Shown here piece by piece: positions 53,677 through 62,950 of a stretch of DNA of 64,000 nt. The stretch spans positions 3,100,001 to 3,164,000 of the forward strand of contig NZ_JACHCG010000001.1 of assembly GCF_014200595.1 (NCBI RefSeq). Direction: 5' to 3'. Origin of the DNA: Pedobacter cryoconitis. Lineage in GTDB: Bacteria; Bacteroidota; Bacteroidia; Sphingobacteriales; Sphingobacteriaceae. The position numbers were made by a program, and so were the translations under genes. A model generated the notes under the pieces. The model had not been told where the DNA came from, did no database searches, and was given only the letters and a program-made list of their open reading frames with translations. Position 1 is the first letter of the stretch, and each line of letters starts with the position of its first letter.

Positions 53677-55140
53677 ATGAACTATCAACAAGAAAAACAA
53701 AACAATGGATTCAGAACGTGGTTCTCGGAATCTGTTATCGTAAAATTATGTCTTATAGGCATTTTGACCCTGCTCCTGCTTATTCCTTCGAGCTTGATAC
53801 AGAACCTGATTGTCGAAAGACAAGCCAGGCAGCAGGAAGTTAACAATGAAATATCAGACAAGTGGTCTGGGAGCCAGCTGGTAGAAGGCCCGGTTCTTGT
53901 CATTCCTTACAAAACCACTGTTAACCATAAAGACAGTGCTGGAAAGGTGACCACAAAAGATGTGTTAACCAATATTTATATCATGCCCGAAACTTTAAAT
54001 ATAACTGGTAAGGCAGAACCGCAATTGCTGCATCGCGGAATATTTGATGCAGTGGTTTATAATTCAAAGATCAGGGTAAATGGGAAATTCAGTGCGATGG
54101 AATTAAGGAAATCAGGCATTAATCCGGATATGGTTCAATGGGATAAGGCAAAGGTGGACATTGGATTAAGCGATCTGAAAGGTTTAAAGAACAACCCGGT
54201 TATTAAATTAGCAGGTAAAGATTATGCTGTTGAACCTGATTTCACCACACTTTCTTTATTTACAAATAACCTCATTATTCAACCTGATCTGAGTGCCGGT
54301 AAAAATACGGCACTGGATTTCAGTTTTGACCTGGATTTAAGAGGTAGCAATGAGCTTAGTTTCCTGCATATTGGAAAGAGTACGACTGTAAAAATTGATG
54401 GAAGCTGGGGTAACCCCAAGTTTACAGGACGTTATCTTCCCGAACAACGTAATGTATCTGCTAATGCATTTTCGGCTACCTGGAAAATGCCCTATTTTAA
54501 CAGGCCTTTCTCTCAGCAGTGGATCAATGAGAATTCAACACTGGTTACTGCTCCTTCAACTAAAGAAGCCTTATCTCAGGAAACCAACATTCAGGCCCCT
54601 TTAAGGGATGGTTCTTTTGGTGTCCAATTTATTCTTCCGGTTGATCAGTATCAAAAGACTATGCGCTCAGGCAAATATTCTATTCTGATTATAATGCTGA
54701 CTTTCATTTCATTATTTTTCACAGAACTGCTGAACAAGAGAAAAGTGCACCTTTTACAATATGTACTTATTGGTGCTGCAATGATTATCTACTATACATT
54801 ATTACTCTCATTTAGTGAGCGTGTTGGCTTTAACCTGGCTTACCTGATCGCTTCAGTTGCCACGGTTTCATTGATTGGCAGTTTTATAGCGGCCTTATTG
54901 AAGAATAAAAAACCAGCTATGATTTTCGTCGGGATCCTAACTGTCTTTTACGGATTTGTTTATGTGATTATTCAGTTGCAGGATCTGGCTTTATTATTCG
55001 GAAGTGTGGGCTTATTTATTATCGTAGCGGCACTAATGTATTTATCTGCCAGGATCGACTGGAATAGAAATCCATTAGCGGAGGTACCAGATCCGGAACA
55101 AGATCCGACAAAAACTGTGCAAACAGAAACACAAGATTAG
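53677..55140 (+). CDS. creD: inner-membrane protein CreD
   Basis: 487 residues: one N-terminal helix (about 22-42), a long periplasmic beta domain (ending RDGSFGVQFILPVDQYQKTMR), then five to six C-terminal helices. The order and conserved stretches match CreD, the membrane protein that influences envelope integrity and, in some bacteria, beta-lactam tolerance. Here it is preceded by a winged-helix regulator, not by a CreBC two-component system. Confidence 0.93.
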   Translation: MNYQQEKQNNGFRTWFSESVIVKLCLIGILTLLLLIPSSLIQNLIVERQARQQEVNNEISDKWSGSQLVEGPVLVIPYKTTVNHKDSAGKVTTKDVLTNIYIMPETLNITGKAEPQLLHRGIFDAVVYNSKIRVNGKFSAMELRKSGINPDMVQWDKAKVDIGLSDLKGLKNNPVIKLAGKDYAVEPDFTTLSLFTNNLIIQPDLSAGKNTALDFSFDLDLRGSNELSFLHIGKSTTVKIDGSWGNPKFTGRYLPEQRNVSANAFSATWKMPYFNRPFSQQWINENSTLVTAPSTKEALSQETNIQAPLRDGSFGVQFILPVDQYQKTMRSGKYSILIIMLTFISLFFTELLNKRKVHLLQYVLIGAAMIIYYTLLLSFSERVGFNLAYLIASVATVSLIGSFIAALLKNKKPAMIFVGILTVFYGFVYVIIQLQDLALLFGSVGLFIIVAALMYLSARIDWNRNPLAEVPDPEQDPTKTVQTETQD

Positions 55141-55151
55141 TAAATCATTTA

Positions 55152-55183
55152 TTACGGAAACCTGTTGCTCCGGGTTTCCGTAA
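55152..55183 (+). terminator. terminator after creD
   Basis: TTACGGAAACC and GGTTTCCGTAA form a perfect 11-bp stem around a 10-nt loop, followed by a short A/T-rich stretch (no long T-run). Confidence 0.75.
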
Positions 55184-55201
55184 ATTTAAAAACCCATTTA
55201 T

Positions 55202-55585
55202 ATGTTTAGTTTTAGCAAGTATTATTTTGGACTTACTGTCTTATTATTTGGCATAGAAGTTTTGATTGCCTTATACGCGCATGATGAGTTCATCCGCCCT
55301 TATGCAGGAGATTTCCTGATTGTTATCTTCTTATTTTGCCTGGTCAGGGCCTTTTTAAATGTCCCTTCGAAATGGGTACTCATCAGTGTGTTATTGTTCT
55401 CTTATTGCATAGAGGCTGGTCAATACTTTAACCTGATCCACCATTTAGGCCTGGATCAATCAAAAATAGCTCCACTGATTTTAGGTAATTATTTCAGCTG
55501 GACAGACATAATAGCATATACTTTAGGCGCAACCGTCATTTTTATGCTACAATCATCTCCTGAGGCCTCACCCCCAGCACATTGA
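55202..55585 (+). CDS. DUF2809 membrane protein
   Basis: 127 residues with about four helices and the RPYAGDFLIVIFLFCLVRAF motif of the DUF2809 family; function unknown. Its 3' end overlaps the convergent AraC gene by 44 bp. Confidence 0.85.
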   Translation: MFSFSKYYFGLTVLLFGIEVLIALYAHDEFIRPYAGDFLIVIFLFCLVRAFLNVPSKWVLISVLLFSYCIEAGQYFNLIHHLGLDQSKIAPLILGNYFSWTDIIAYTLGATVIFMLQSSPEASPPAH

Positions 55586-56324
55586 AAAATGTATTGCTAA
55601 AAGTAGAAACGCTGTCATAACCTACTTTGATTGCAACACTTTTCACATTTTCGCCTGAAACAGAAAGCAGTTCAACGGCTTTAATGATTTTATATAATTT
55701 GATATAACCAGCAACGGTAATTCCAATGTCCTGTTTAAATAGTCTTTCCATAGTGCGTGCAGAAAGATTAAACTGAGCAGCTACATCCGGTATTTTTATA
55801 TCTTCAGCCACATTTTCCGTCAAATAATCAATCATACTGGCAATCCTTGGATTTTGAGGAACAGGTAAAACCAGTGGTAAAGAGGTATCAAATGTTAAAG
55901 GAAGTATACCTATCAAGGCTTTCAGAAAGTCAAACTCTAACTGGTCTTCTTCTTCAAGTCTTGACCACTGTTCAGTGAAAAGGATCATCTCCCGGAGAAC
56001 TTTAGGGGTATGAAAGATATTGAGTTCTTTAAAAAAGGAATGATCAGCAGTTTTACTCAGGAAAATACAACGCAGGTAAACCGGACTTACAGGAGCAGAA
56101 GTTTTATGCAAAAGTCCGGGTGGGATCCATGCGCAATGGTGTGTTGGCAATAAATACGTTCTTTCGGGTGTATGCAGGTATTGCACTCCTTTTTCCACGA
56201 AAATCAGTTGTCCCATATGGTGAGAATGCCACTCGTCAGAGAACTTCCAGTCGGCTTCATGCCATACGTAAGCTTCCTTTTCTACACTATCAACTGTAAG
56301 GTGGCAAAATCTTGATCTTTCCAT
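55542..56324 (-). CDS. AraC-family regulator
   Basis: 260 residues. N-terminal cupin (HSHHMGQLIFVEKG, metal-type His residues) and a C-terminal HTH pair (VAAQFNLSARTMERLF; KSVAIKVGYDSVSTFSNTFF). It is divergent from the WrbA-RidA fusion gene, 88 bp apart, and is the likely regulator of it. Confidence 0.92.
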   Translation of the reverse strand: MERSRFCHLTVDSVEKEAYVWHEADWKFSDEWHSHHMGQLIFVEKGVQYLHTPERTYLLPTHHCAWIPPGLLHKTSAPVSPVYLRCIFLSKTADHSFFKELNIFHTPKVLREMILFTEQWSRLEEEDQLEFDFLKALIGILPLTFDTSLPLVLPVPQNPRIASMIDYLTENVAEDIKIPDVAAQFNLSARTMERLFKQDIGITVAGYIKLYKIIKAVELLSVSGENVKSVAIKVGYDSVSTFSNTFFNVLGVRPQEMIVA

Positions 56325-56383
56325 TTGTCGTATTATAACATGCTATTGGCAAATATAGACATTTAAAGACATCCGGCTTTCCC

Positions 56384-56391
56384 TACTTTTG
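56384..56391 (+). promoter_or_regulatory. -7 promoter element for the WrbA-RidA fusion gene
   Basis: TACTTTTG matches TAnnTTTG exactly and ends 21 bp upstream of the ATG at 56413. It shows that a TTG start at 56389 cannot be right. Confidence 0.6.
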
Positions 56392-56412
56392 TCATCAATT
56401 AACAAATACAAT

Positions 56413-57624
56413 ATGAATTCAATAAATACAATGCGTTTAAAAACAAGCTTCCTGATCTTATTATGCCTGTTTAGCGCTTCATTTTTAAAAGCACAAAGTA
56501 AAATGAAAGATGAACATTCAACTTTAAAAGTTCTGGTACTGTTTAATACGGTTAATGGCGGTACTTATAAAATGGCTCAGGAAATCGCTGCCGGAATTGA
56601 AGATTTTCCGGGTGCAAAAGCAGTATTAAAACAAGTTCCAAGAATTAAACCGCTGGATAATGAGGCGAAACAACCTTTTAGTGGTATTCCATATGCTAAT
56701 ATTAATGAGTTACCTGAATATGATGCGATAGCATTTGGATCTGCCGTTCATTTTGGAAATATGAGTGCGGATATGCGCTATTTCCTGGATCAATCGGTTA
56801 GTATCTGGACTTCCCGCAAATTAGAAGGAAAACCTTCGACCGTATTTATGTCTGCGGGTAGCGGAGCAGGCAGGGAAGCTGCAATACTTTCATTCTGGAA
56901 TACTTTAGCGATTCATGGAATGGTGATTGTCCCTACAGGAATTATGGGTACAAGTGAGATGGACAAAACTATTCCTCAGGGAAATACTGCATTTGGCGCT
57001 TCTTCTCTGGCTGGTATTCCGAATAGTATAAGACCTTCGAAAGGTGAATTACATATTGCCAGATTGCAGGGTTATGCACTGGCTAAAGCTGCAAAAGGTT
57101 ATCAATTGACAGCAGGAAGTTCAAATGGGAAAGCTGCTGTAGTATCAAAAAGTGAGGAAAGAACCAGTGTGATAGAAACGAAATTGAAAGCGTTGAATAT
57201 CGTTCTGCCAAAAGCCCCTGCTCCTGTCGGAAATTACAAACCTTACCGTATTTCAGGGAAACAGGTGTTTATCAATCAGATTGCTTTAAATAATGGTAAG
57301 GTAGATCATCCGGGTTTAATTGAAAAAGAAGTTATTGAGGAACAGGCAAAATTAGCTACCAGACAGACGCTGTTAAATGTACTGGCAGTTTTAAAAGAAG
57401 CAACCGGCGGAGATCTGGATCAGGTTAAACAGGCGGTACAATTGACAGGTTATTTTTATACTTCAGCTGGTTATACGAAACATGCGGTTTTAATGAATGA
57501 AGCATCGAACCTTTTGGTACAGATTTTTGGAGAAAAAGGAATGCATACCAGGGCTACAGCAGGTGCATCTTCTTTACCAATGAATTCAGCTGTGGAGATT
57601 CAGGCTATTTTTGAGTTGGAGTAG
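56413..57624 (+). CDS. exported flavodoxin/WrbA-like and RidA-like fusion protein
   Basis: About 403 residues. A signal peptide (ATG at 56413 or 56431; SFLILLCLFSASFLKAQ) precedes a flavodoxin-fold domain (about 35-215) resembling WrbA: LVLFNTVNGGTYKMA as FMN phosphate loop, AFGSAVHFGNMSADMRYFLD and SAGSGAGREAAI. A linker leads to a RidA/YjgF-like domain (about 255-400) with APVGNYKPYRISGKQVFINQ and NEASNLLVQIF. Both domains are usually cytoplasmic and separate. Here they form one periplasmic polypeptide, so FMN may have to be loaded before export or outside. Confidence 0.85.
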   Translation: MNSINTMRLKTSFLILLCLFSASFLKAQSKMKDEHSTLKVLVLFNTVNGGTYKMAQEIAAGIEDFPGAKAVLKQVPRIKPLDNEAKQPFSGIPYANINELPEYDAIAFGSAVHFGNMSADMRYFLDQSVSIWTSRKLEGKPSTVFMSAGSGAGREAAILSFWNTLAIHGMVIVPTGIMGTSEMDKTIPQGNTAFGASSLAGIPNSIRPSKGELHIARLQGYALAKAAKGYQLTAGSSNGKAAVVSKSEERTSVIETKLKALNIVLPKAPAPVGNYKPYRISGKQVFINQIALNNGKVDHPGLIEKEVIEEQAKLATRQTLLNVLAVLKEATGGDLDQVKQAVQLTGYFYTSAGYTKHAVLMNEASNLLVQIFGEKGMHTRATAGASSLPMNSAVEIQAIFELE

Positions 57625-57646
57625 CAGGAAGGTTTTTCATGGGTTT

Positions 57647-57696
57647 GTCAGAATTAGCAATTTGCAAAAAATTCACATTGCTAATTCTGACTTTTT
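57647..57696 (+). terminator. 15-bp perfect terminator after the fusion gene
   Basis: GTCAGAATTAGCAAT pairs perfectly with ATTGCTAATTCTGAC around a 15-nt loop; five T follow. It lies between the convergent fusion and TetX-like genes. Confidence 0.92.
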
Positions 57697-57715
57697 ACAA
57701 TCACTGCACCTTTAG

Positions 57716-58849
<1,134 letters not shown>

Positions 58850-58930
58850 TTAATTACGATACAAATTTGTTAAGTATCTTAGAGGTAAAATAACTATGTT
58901 AGACCTAAAAACAGTCGTAAAAGACCTTTC

Positions 58931-59893
58931 ATGGAAAAATACAAGCAGCAAACAGAACCGGGTATCTTAAAAAAGCTAGCTCATTTATTAGGGACGGATG
59001 TAAAAAACAGGAAAATAGAAATCCCTGAAGAATTTGGTAAAGGTTATTGTAGCGGATTTATTTTTAATCCGCATATCCGGATGCTAATCATGAATTATGA
59101 ACTCAATCAGGATTTACTTGTTGAAAATCCTGATCGGAATACTGCTACGGAAATGATACTTTTTAAGTTTCAAAACATTTTCCCTAAAACAGAAACATTA
59201 TCGGCTGGAAAGCAATTAAAGGCAATACCTTCAGTTTTAATTGCGACCTGTAGTGTAAATACTGATGCTGTTATTCCCATTCATACCAATACTGCGGTTA
59301 TTAATATAGAAGTCGGTGCAGCTTACCTGAAAGGACTATTTGACTTGCCGGAAAAATCGCTGGTTTTACAAAACCTGTTACAGAATACACAGCCTTTAGT
59401 ATTTGAACAAATAATTTATCCTTCATTACAGAAAATTGTAGATGAAATTCTGTCTGAATCAATTGAGGAAACCTTTAAACTATTCTTTCTGAGGATAAAA
59501 GCAGAAGAGCTGATTTGCAGGCTATTAATGGAACTGCAAAAGCGGGACGAAAAACATATTTATGCGTTAAACATTCACGATATAGAAGCCGTTTACAAAT
59601 TAAAGGAGCAAATGCTTGAACAATTGGAAACTCCGCCAATTATTAAAGAACTGGCAATTCATGCTGGTATGAGCCCATCTAAATTGAAACGTGTATTCAA
59701 GCAAATTTTCGGTAACAGCATTTTTAACTATTATCAGGAGTTCAGAATGAAAGAAGCAGCTCATTTGCTAAAAGAGGAAAAGCTGTCTGTTTCAGCTGTG
59801 GGATATCAACTGGGCTTTACGAACTTAAGTCATTTTTCAAGGGTTTTTAAAGCGCATATCGGAATGAAACCGAAACAATATAGTCAGTCTTAA
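58931..59893 (+). CDS. AraC-family regulator next to the TetX-like gene
   Basis: 320 residues. The N-terminal part (about 1-200) has no recognised ligand domain (FIFNPHIRMLIMNYEL), and the HTH pair (about 220-318) reads ELAIHAGMSPSKLKRVF and VSAVGYQLGFTNLSHFSRVF. It is divergent from the monooxygenase gene by 93 bp. The last 31 bp of this gene and its downstream edge recur exactly at 61994-62024. Confidence 0.9.
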   Translation: MEKYKQQTEPGILKKLAHLLGTDVKNRKIEIPEEFGKGYCSGFIFNPHIRMLIMNYELNQDLLVENPDRNTATEMILFKFQNIFPKTETLSAGKQLKAIPSVLIATCSVNTDAVIPIHTNTAVINIEVGAAYLKGLFDLPEKSLVLQNLLQNTQPLVFEQIIYPSLQKIVDEILSESIEETFKLFFLRIKAEELICRLLMELQKRDEKHIYALNIHDIEAVYKLKEQMLEQLETPPIIKELAIHAGMSPSKLKRVFKQIFGNSIFNYYQEFRMKEAAHLLKEEKLSVSAVGYQLGFTNLSHFSRVFKAHIGMKPKQYSQS

Positions 59894-59897
59894 AAGA
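59867..59897. repeat. 31-bp direct repeat, left copy
   Basis: This copy covers the final codons of the AraC gene (KPKQYSQS and stop) plus four bases. It is identical over 31 bases to 61994-62024 and flanks the second AraC gene and the MDR gene. Confidence 0.95.
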
Positions 59898-59925
59898 ATA
59901 TAAAAAGGAAAGCTATCTGGAAGTT

Positions 59926-60837
59926 ATGAACAAATTAAATATTCCCGACAAGTCAATATCTTCATTGAATCTTAAACAGATAAGGCCGCAAGGTAATGGA
60001 GACTTCGAAATATACAGGATCAACAAAGCGCTCGTTCCAGGCAATAAAATGTTTTTAACACCTCATAGGCGCAACTATTATCAGTTTGTATTTGTGAACG
60101 AAGGAAATTCAAGTTTCTGGGTTGATTTTCACTATCATTCATTCAAACCTGGTGGACTATATTTTACAGGGCCTTCACAGTTATTTGTAAAAGATGTACA
60201 ACTGCCAATGGAAGGAATTATATTATCCTTCACAAAGGAATTCTTACAAATGGCAACACAACTGAACCGTCTGCCTATTCTGAACAGTAATGAAGCTTAT
60301 GAATTCAGATCTTCAATAAAAGAGAGAAAGGAGATAGAGCATACACTTATAAAAATATTAGACGAGTTTGCTAAGCAGGATGAATTATCTGCTTTATCAC
60401 TTATATCTTATCTGGGAATATTTTTAGTTCAGATCAGCCGCTTATATAATAAACTGCCTGCGGTAACTGGTACACCATTAAAAGGGAAAACAATTACAGA
60501 TTTTTTCAATTTGGTAAATGCCGAATTTAGCAAATATCATCTGGTAGCGGAGTATGCTGCTCTTTTAAATATTACTCCCGGGCACTTGAATGAACTGGTT
60601 AAAAAATATACAGGTAAAACCGCCATACTTTGTATTCAGGAAAGACTAACCCTGGAGGCTAAATATATGCTTTTTCATACGACAGATTCAATCAAAGGAA
60701 TTGCTTATTCACTTGGATTTAATGAAGCTGCATATTTCAGTAAATTCTTTAAAAGATTAGCTGGTATTACTCCGGAAGAGTATAGAAAAAATACCCTTGA
60801 AATTTGCAGCAGAACCCCCGAAATGGATAATAGTTAA
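59926..60837 (+). CDS. AraC-family regulator (second)
   Basis: 303 residues: cupin-like N-terminal region (RRNYYQFVFVNEGNSSFWVDF) and C-terminal HTH pair (LLNITPGHLNELVKKYTG; IKGIAYSLGFNEAAYFSKFF). It lies 40 bp upstream of the MDR oxidoreductase gene on the same strand and probably controls it. Both genes lie between the two direct repeats. Confidence 0.92.
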   Translation: MNKLNIPDKSISSLNLKQIRPQGNGDFEIYRINKALVPGNKMFLTPHRRNYYQFVFVNEGNSSFWVDFHYHSFKPGGLYFTGPSQLFVKDVQLPMEGIILSFTKEFLQMATQLNRLPILNSNEAYEFRSSIKERKEIEHTLIKILDEFAKQDELSALSLISYLGIFLVQISRLYNKLPAVTGTPLKGKTITDFFNLVNAEFSKYHLVAEYAALLNITPGHLNELVKKYTGKTAILCIQERLTLEAKYMLFHTTDSIKGIAYSLGFNEAAYFSKFFKRLAGITPEEYRKNTLEICSRTPEMDNS

Positions 60838-60877
60838 CCTTTATATTCCACATAGCTTTGATATCAAATTTTAAACT

Positions 60878-61966
60878 ATGAAAGCTGCAATTTTAAAAGA
60901 GTTTGCTACACCATTGTCTGTAGAAAACATGCCAGATCCTGTACTAGGTACAGGAGAAGTTATTGTTGATATTTTCGCTGCCCCCGTTTTGCCTTATGCA
61001 AATGAAGTTTTCAATGGTGAGCGCAAAATGTTATTGGAGTTGCCAATAGTACCTGGTACGGGTGCTATCGGCCGTATACGTGCAGTTGGTCCGGATGCAA
61101 CACGCCTCAAGGTTGGAGACTGGGTTTTATGTGATGCTACTATTCGTTCGCGGGATAATGCTACAAATCCGGATATAACACTACATGGGCTAACCGCCCG
61201 TGGCGATGGTGGCCTGCATTTACAAAGATATTTCCATCATGGTTCCTTCGCAGAGCAAATGCTGATACCTACAGAAAATGCCATTCCAATAGGGGAAATT
61301 AAAACTTCAGATGCTTCAAAGTGGTGTGCAATTACGACATTCCTTGTGCCTTATGGCGGTCTCCTTGCGGCGAATCTGCAAGCGGGTGAAACGATATTGG
61401 TCAGCGGGGCTACAGGTCATTTCGGAAGCGCATGCGTGGCTGTTGCACTTGCAATGGGTGCACGATACGTAATAGCACCGGGAAGAAACGAAATGGTGCT
61501 GGACGAAATGGTCCGTCGTTTCGGAGATCGTGTAATCCCTGTGACGTTGTCTGGTGATCCACAGGAAGATCAACTCAGAATGCAACAGGCAGCACCATGC
61601 CCGATCGACTGCGTTCTCGATATTCTTCCGCCCTCTGCTGCTCCCTCTACTGTTAAAGCGGCAATAATGACAGTAAGGCCATATGGTAAAATAGTGCTGA
61701 TGGGTGGTATTGGTATGCACGGAGGATCTGGACTGGAACTGCCTTATCCATGGATCATGAGAAACTGTATCACAATATACGGGCAGTGGCTGTACCCTAC
61801 CAATGCTCCCGCCCGCCTTATTACGTTAATACAATCAGGGTTACTTAAATTAGATAATTTCACAATTACCAGATTTCCTATTGACGAGGTAAATGAGGCA
61901 GTTACACATGCAGCTGCTAGTGGAGGTGCATTCAGGATGACTGTATTAAATAGTGTTATAGACTAA
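60878..61966 (+). CDS. non-zinc MDR-family alcohol dehydrogenase-like oxidoreductase
   Basis: 362 residues with the medium-chain dehydrogenase fold: VPGTGAIGRIRAVG and the coenzyme loop VSGATGHFGSACVAVAL. The catalytic Cys and His-Glu zinc ligands are absent (VFAAPVLPYANEV, PGTG). It therefore is more likely a quinone or enone reductase than a classical alcohol dehydrogenase. Codon use is more G/C-rich than in its neighbours (for example gcgggtgaaacg). It forms a unit with the AraC gene before it. Confidence 0.88.
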   Translation: MKAAILKEFATPLSVENMPDPVLGTGEVIVDIFAAPVLPYANEVFNGERKMLLELPIVPGTGAIGRIRAVGPDATRLKVGDWVLCDATIRSRDNATNPDITLHGLTARGDGGLHLQRYFHHGSFAEQMLIPTENAIPIGEIKTSDASKWCAITTFLVPYGGLLAANLQAGETILVSGATGHFGSACVAVALAMGARYVIAPGRNEMVLDEMVRRFGDRVIPVTLSGDPQEDQLRMQQAAPCPIDCVLDILPPSAAPSTVKAAIMTVRPYGKIVLMGGIGMHGGSGLELPYPWIMRNCITIYGQWLYPTNAPARLITLIQSGLLKLDNFTITRFPIDEVNEAVTHAAASGGAFRMTVLNSVID

Positions 61967-61993
61967 ATATAATATGATCAGAAATTCAGCATA

Positions 61994-62024
61994 AAACCGA
62001 AACAATATAGTCAGTCTTAAAAGA
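61994..62024. repeat. 31-bp direct repeat, right copy
   Basis: An exact copy of the AraC 3' end at 59867-59897. In frame upstream (about 61974-61993) it can read YDQKFSI, similar to the AraC tail FKAHIGM, so this may be a remnant of another AraC gene. It lies in the short gap after the MDR gene. Confidence 0.95.
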
Positions 62025-62030
62025 GTATTT

Positions 62031-62876
62031 TTAATGACTGACTATTGAATTCCTTGCTTTTCGATATCCGGTCAGACTTATATTCTTATATTTCTTGAAA
62101 AATTTATTTAAATGGCTTTCATCAGCAAAACCAAACTCGTTTACAATCTCATTCACCCTCATATCACTGAAATTTAATCGATGTTCTATCAAACGAATTT
62201 TATAGTTAGCAATAAATTGCTGAATAGTTTCACCGCACTGATTTTTGAAATAGCTTCCTAAATAAGTAGCTGCTATATCATACTTATCCGCTATAAATGC
62301 AGCCTTTAAACTTGGAGGCGAGAAAATATTGGATTGTATATGATTGATAATTTCCAGTATACGCTTATCTGCATTTTCCTTTATACCCTGTGGTTTTATT
62401 TTTGATATATTTCTGACGGCAATTACAATTAATGCATTTACATAATGTCCAGCTAAATCTTCATCATAAATATCTTGATGTTTAATAGCGTGCAACAGAC
62501 AATCTACTATAGATTTAACCAGAAATTCATCCTCTTTTTGCTTTAGAATACAACCAGATAAATGCGAAGAATAATATAATAAGCACTCGATAGCATTTAT
62601 ATTTTTTGACCTGTATTCTTTAACATATTCATTATTGATTCTAATCAGCAGGAATTCTGTAGTGTGAACAATATCAAAGTTATGACAATCGTTAGGTGTC
62701 ATTAATAGTAGATTGCCAGCCTTATAGGCTATACAATTGCCATTCACCTGGAGAAATCCTGTTCCGGAAATCACATAAACCATTTGGAAAAAGCTGAATT
62801 GTAAATCCCTGGCAGGACATTCGTCCACCTTACGATAAACAATTTCGAAGGATTGATGCATATTCTCCTTTTTCAT
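62031..62876 (-). CDS. AraC-family regulator divergent from the MFS gene
   Basis: About 281 residues: cupin region (about 20-85, with LQVNGNCIAYKAGNLLLMTPNDCHN), and HTH pair (FIADKYDIAATYLGSYFKNQ; VNEIVNEFGFADESHLNKFFKK). I chose the ATG at 62876 (MKKENMHQ); the longer start at 62900 would place the operator palindrome inside the coding region. It is likely the regulator of the divergent transporter gene. Confidence 0.9.
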   Translation of the reverse strand: MKKENMHQSFEIVYRKVDECPARDLQFSFFQMVYVISGTGFLQVNGNCIAYKAGNLLLMTPNDCHNFDIVHTTEFLLIRINNEYVKEYRSKNINAIECLLYYSSHLSGCILKQKEDEFLVKSIVDCLLHAIKHQDIYDEDLAGHYVNALIVIAVRNISKIKPQGIKENADKRILEIINHIQSNIFSPPSLKAAFIADKYDIAATYLGSYFKNQCGETIQQFIANYKIRLIEHRLNFSDMRVNEIVNEFGFADESHLNKFFKKYKNISLTGYRKARNSIVSH

Positions 62877-62884
62877 ATAGTAAA

Positions 62885-62911
62885 AGTACATTTTTATCAT
62901 TAAAATGTACT
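62885..62911. promoter_or_regulatory. 10-7-10 perfect palindrome between AraC and MFS genes
   Basis: AGTACATTTT and AAAATGTACT are separated by seven bases. The site lies 8 bp upstream of the AraC start and 39 bp before the transporter start, an ideal operator position for both genes. Confidence 0.7.
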
Positions 62912-62950
62912 GATATATACCTGTTTTTCAGTTTAGTTTTGCTAAACAAG

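Noticed and set aside
56389..56412. Upstream TTG start for the WrbA-RidA fusion
   Set aside because: It overlaps the TACTTTTG promoter element; the ATG at 56413 or 56431 gives a proper signal peptide.
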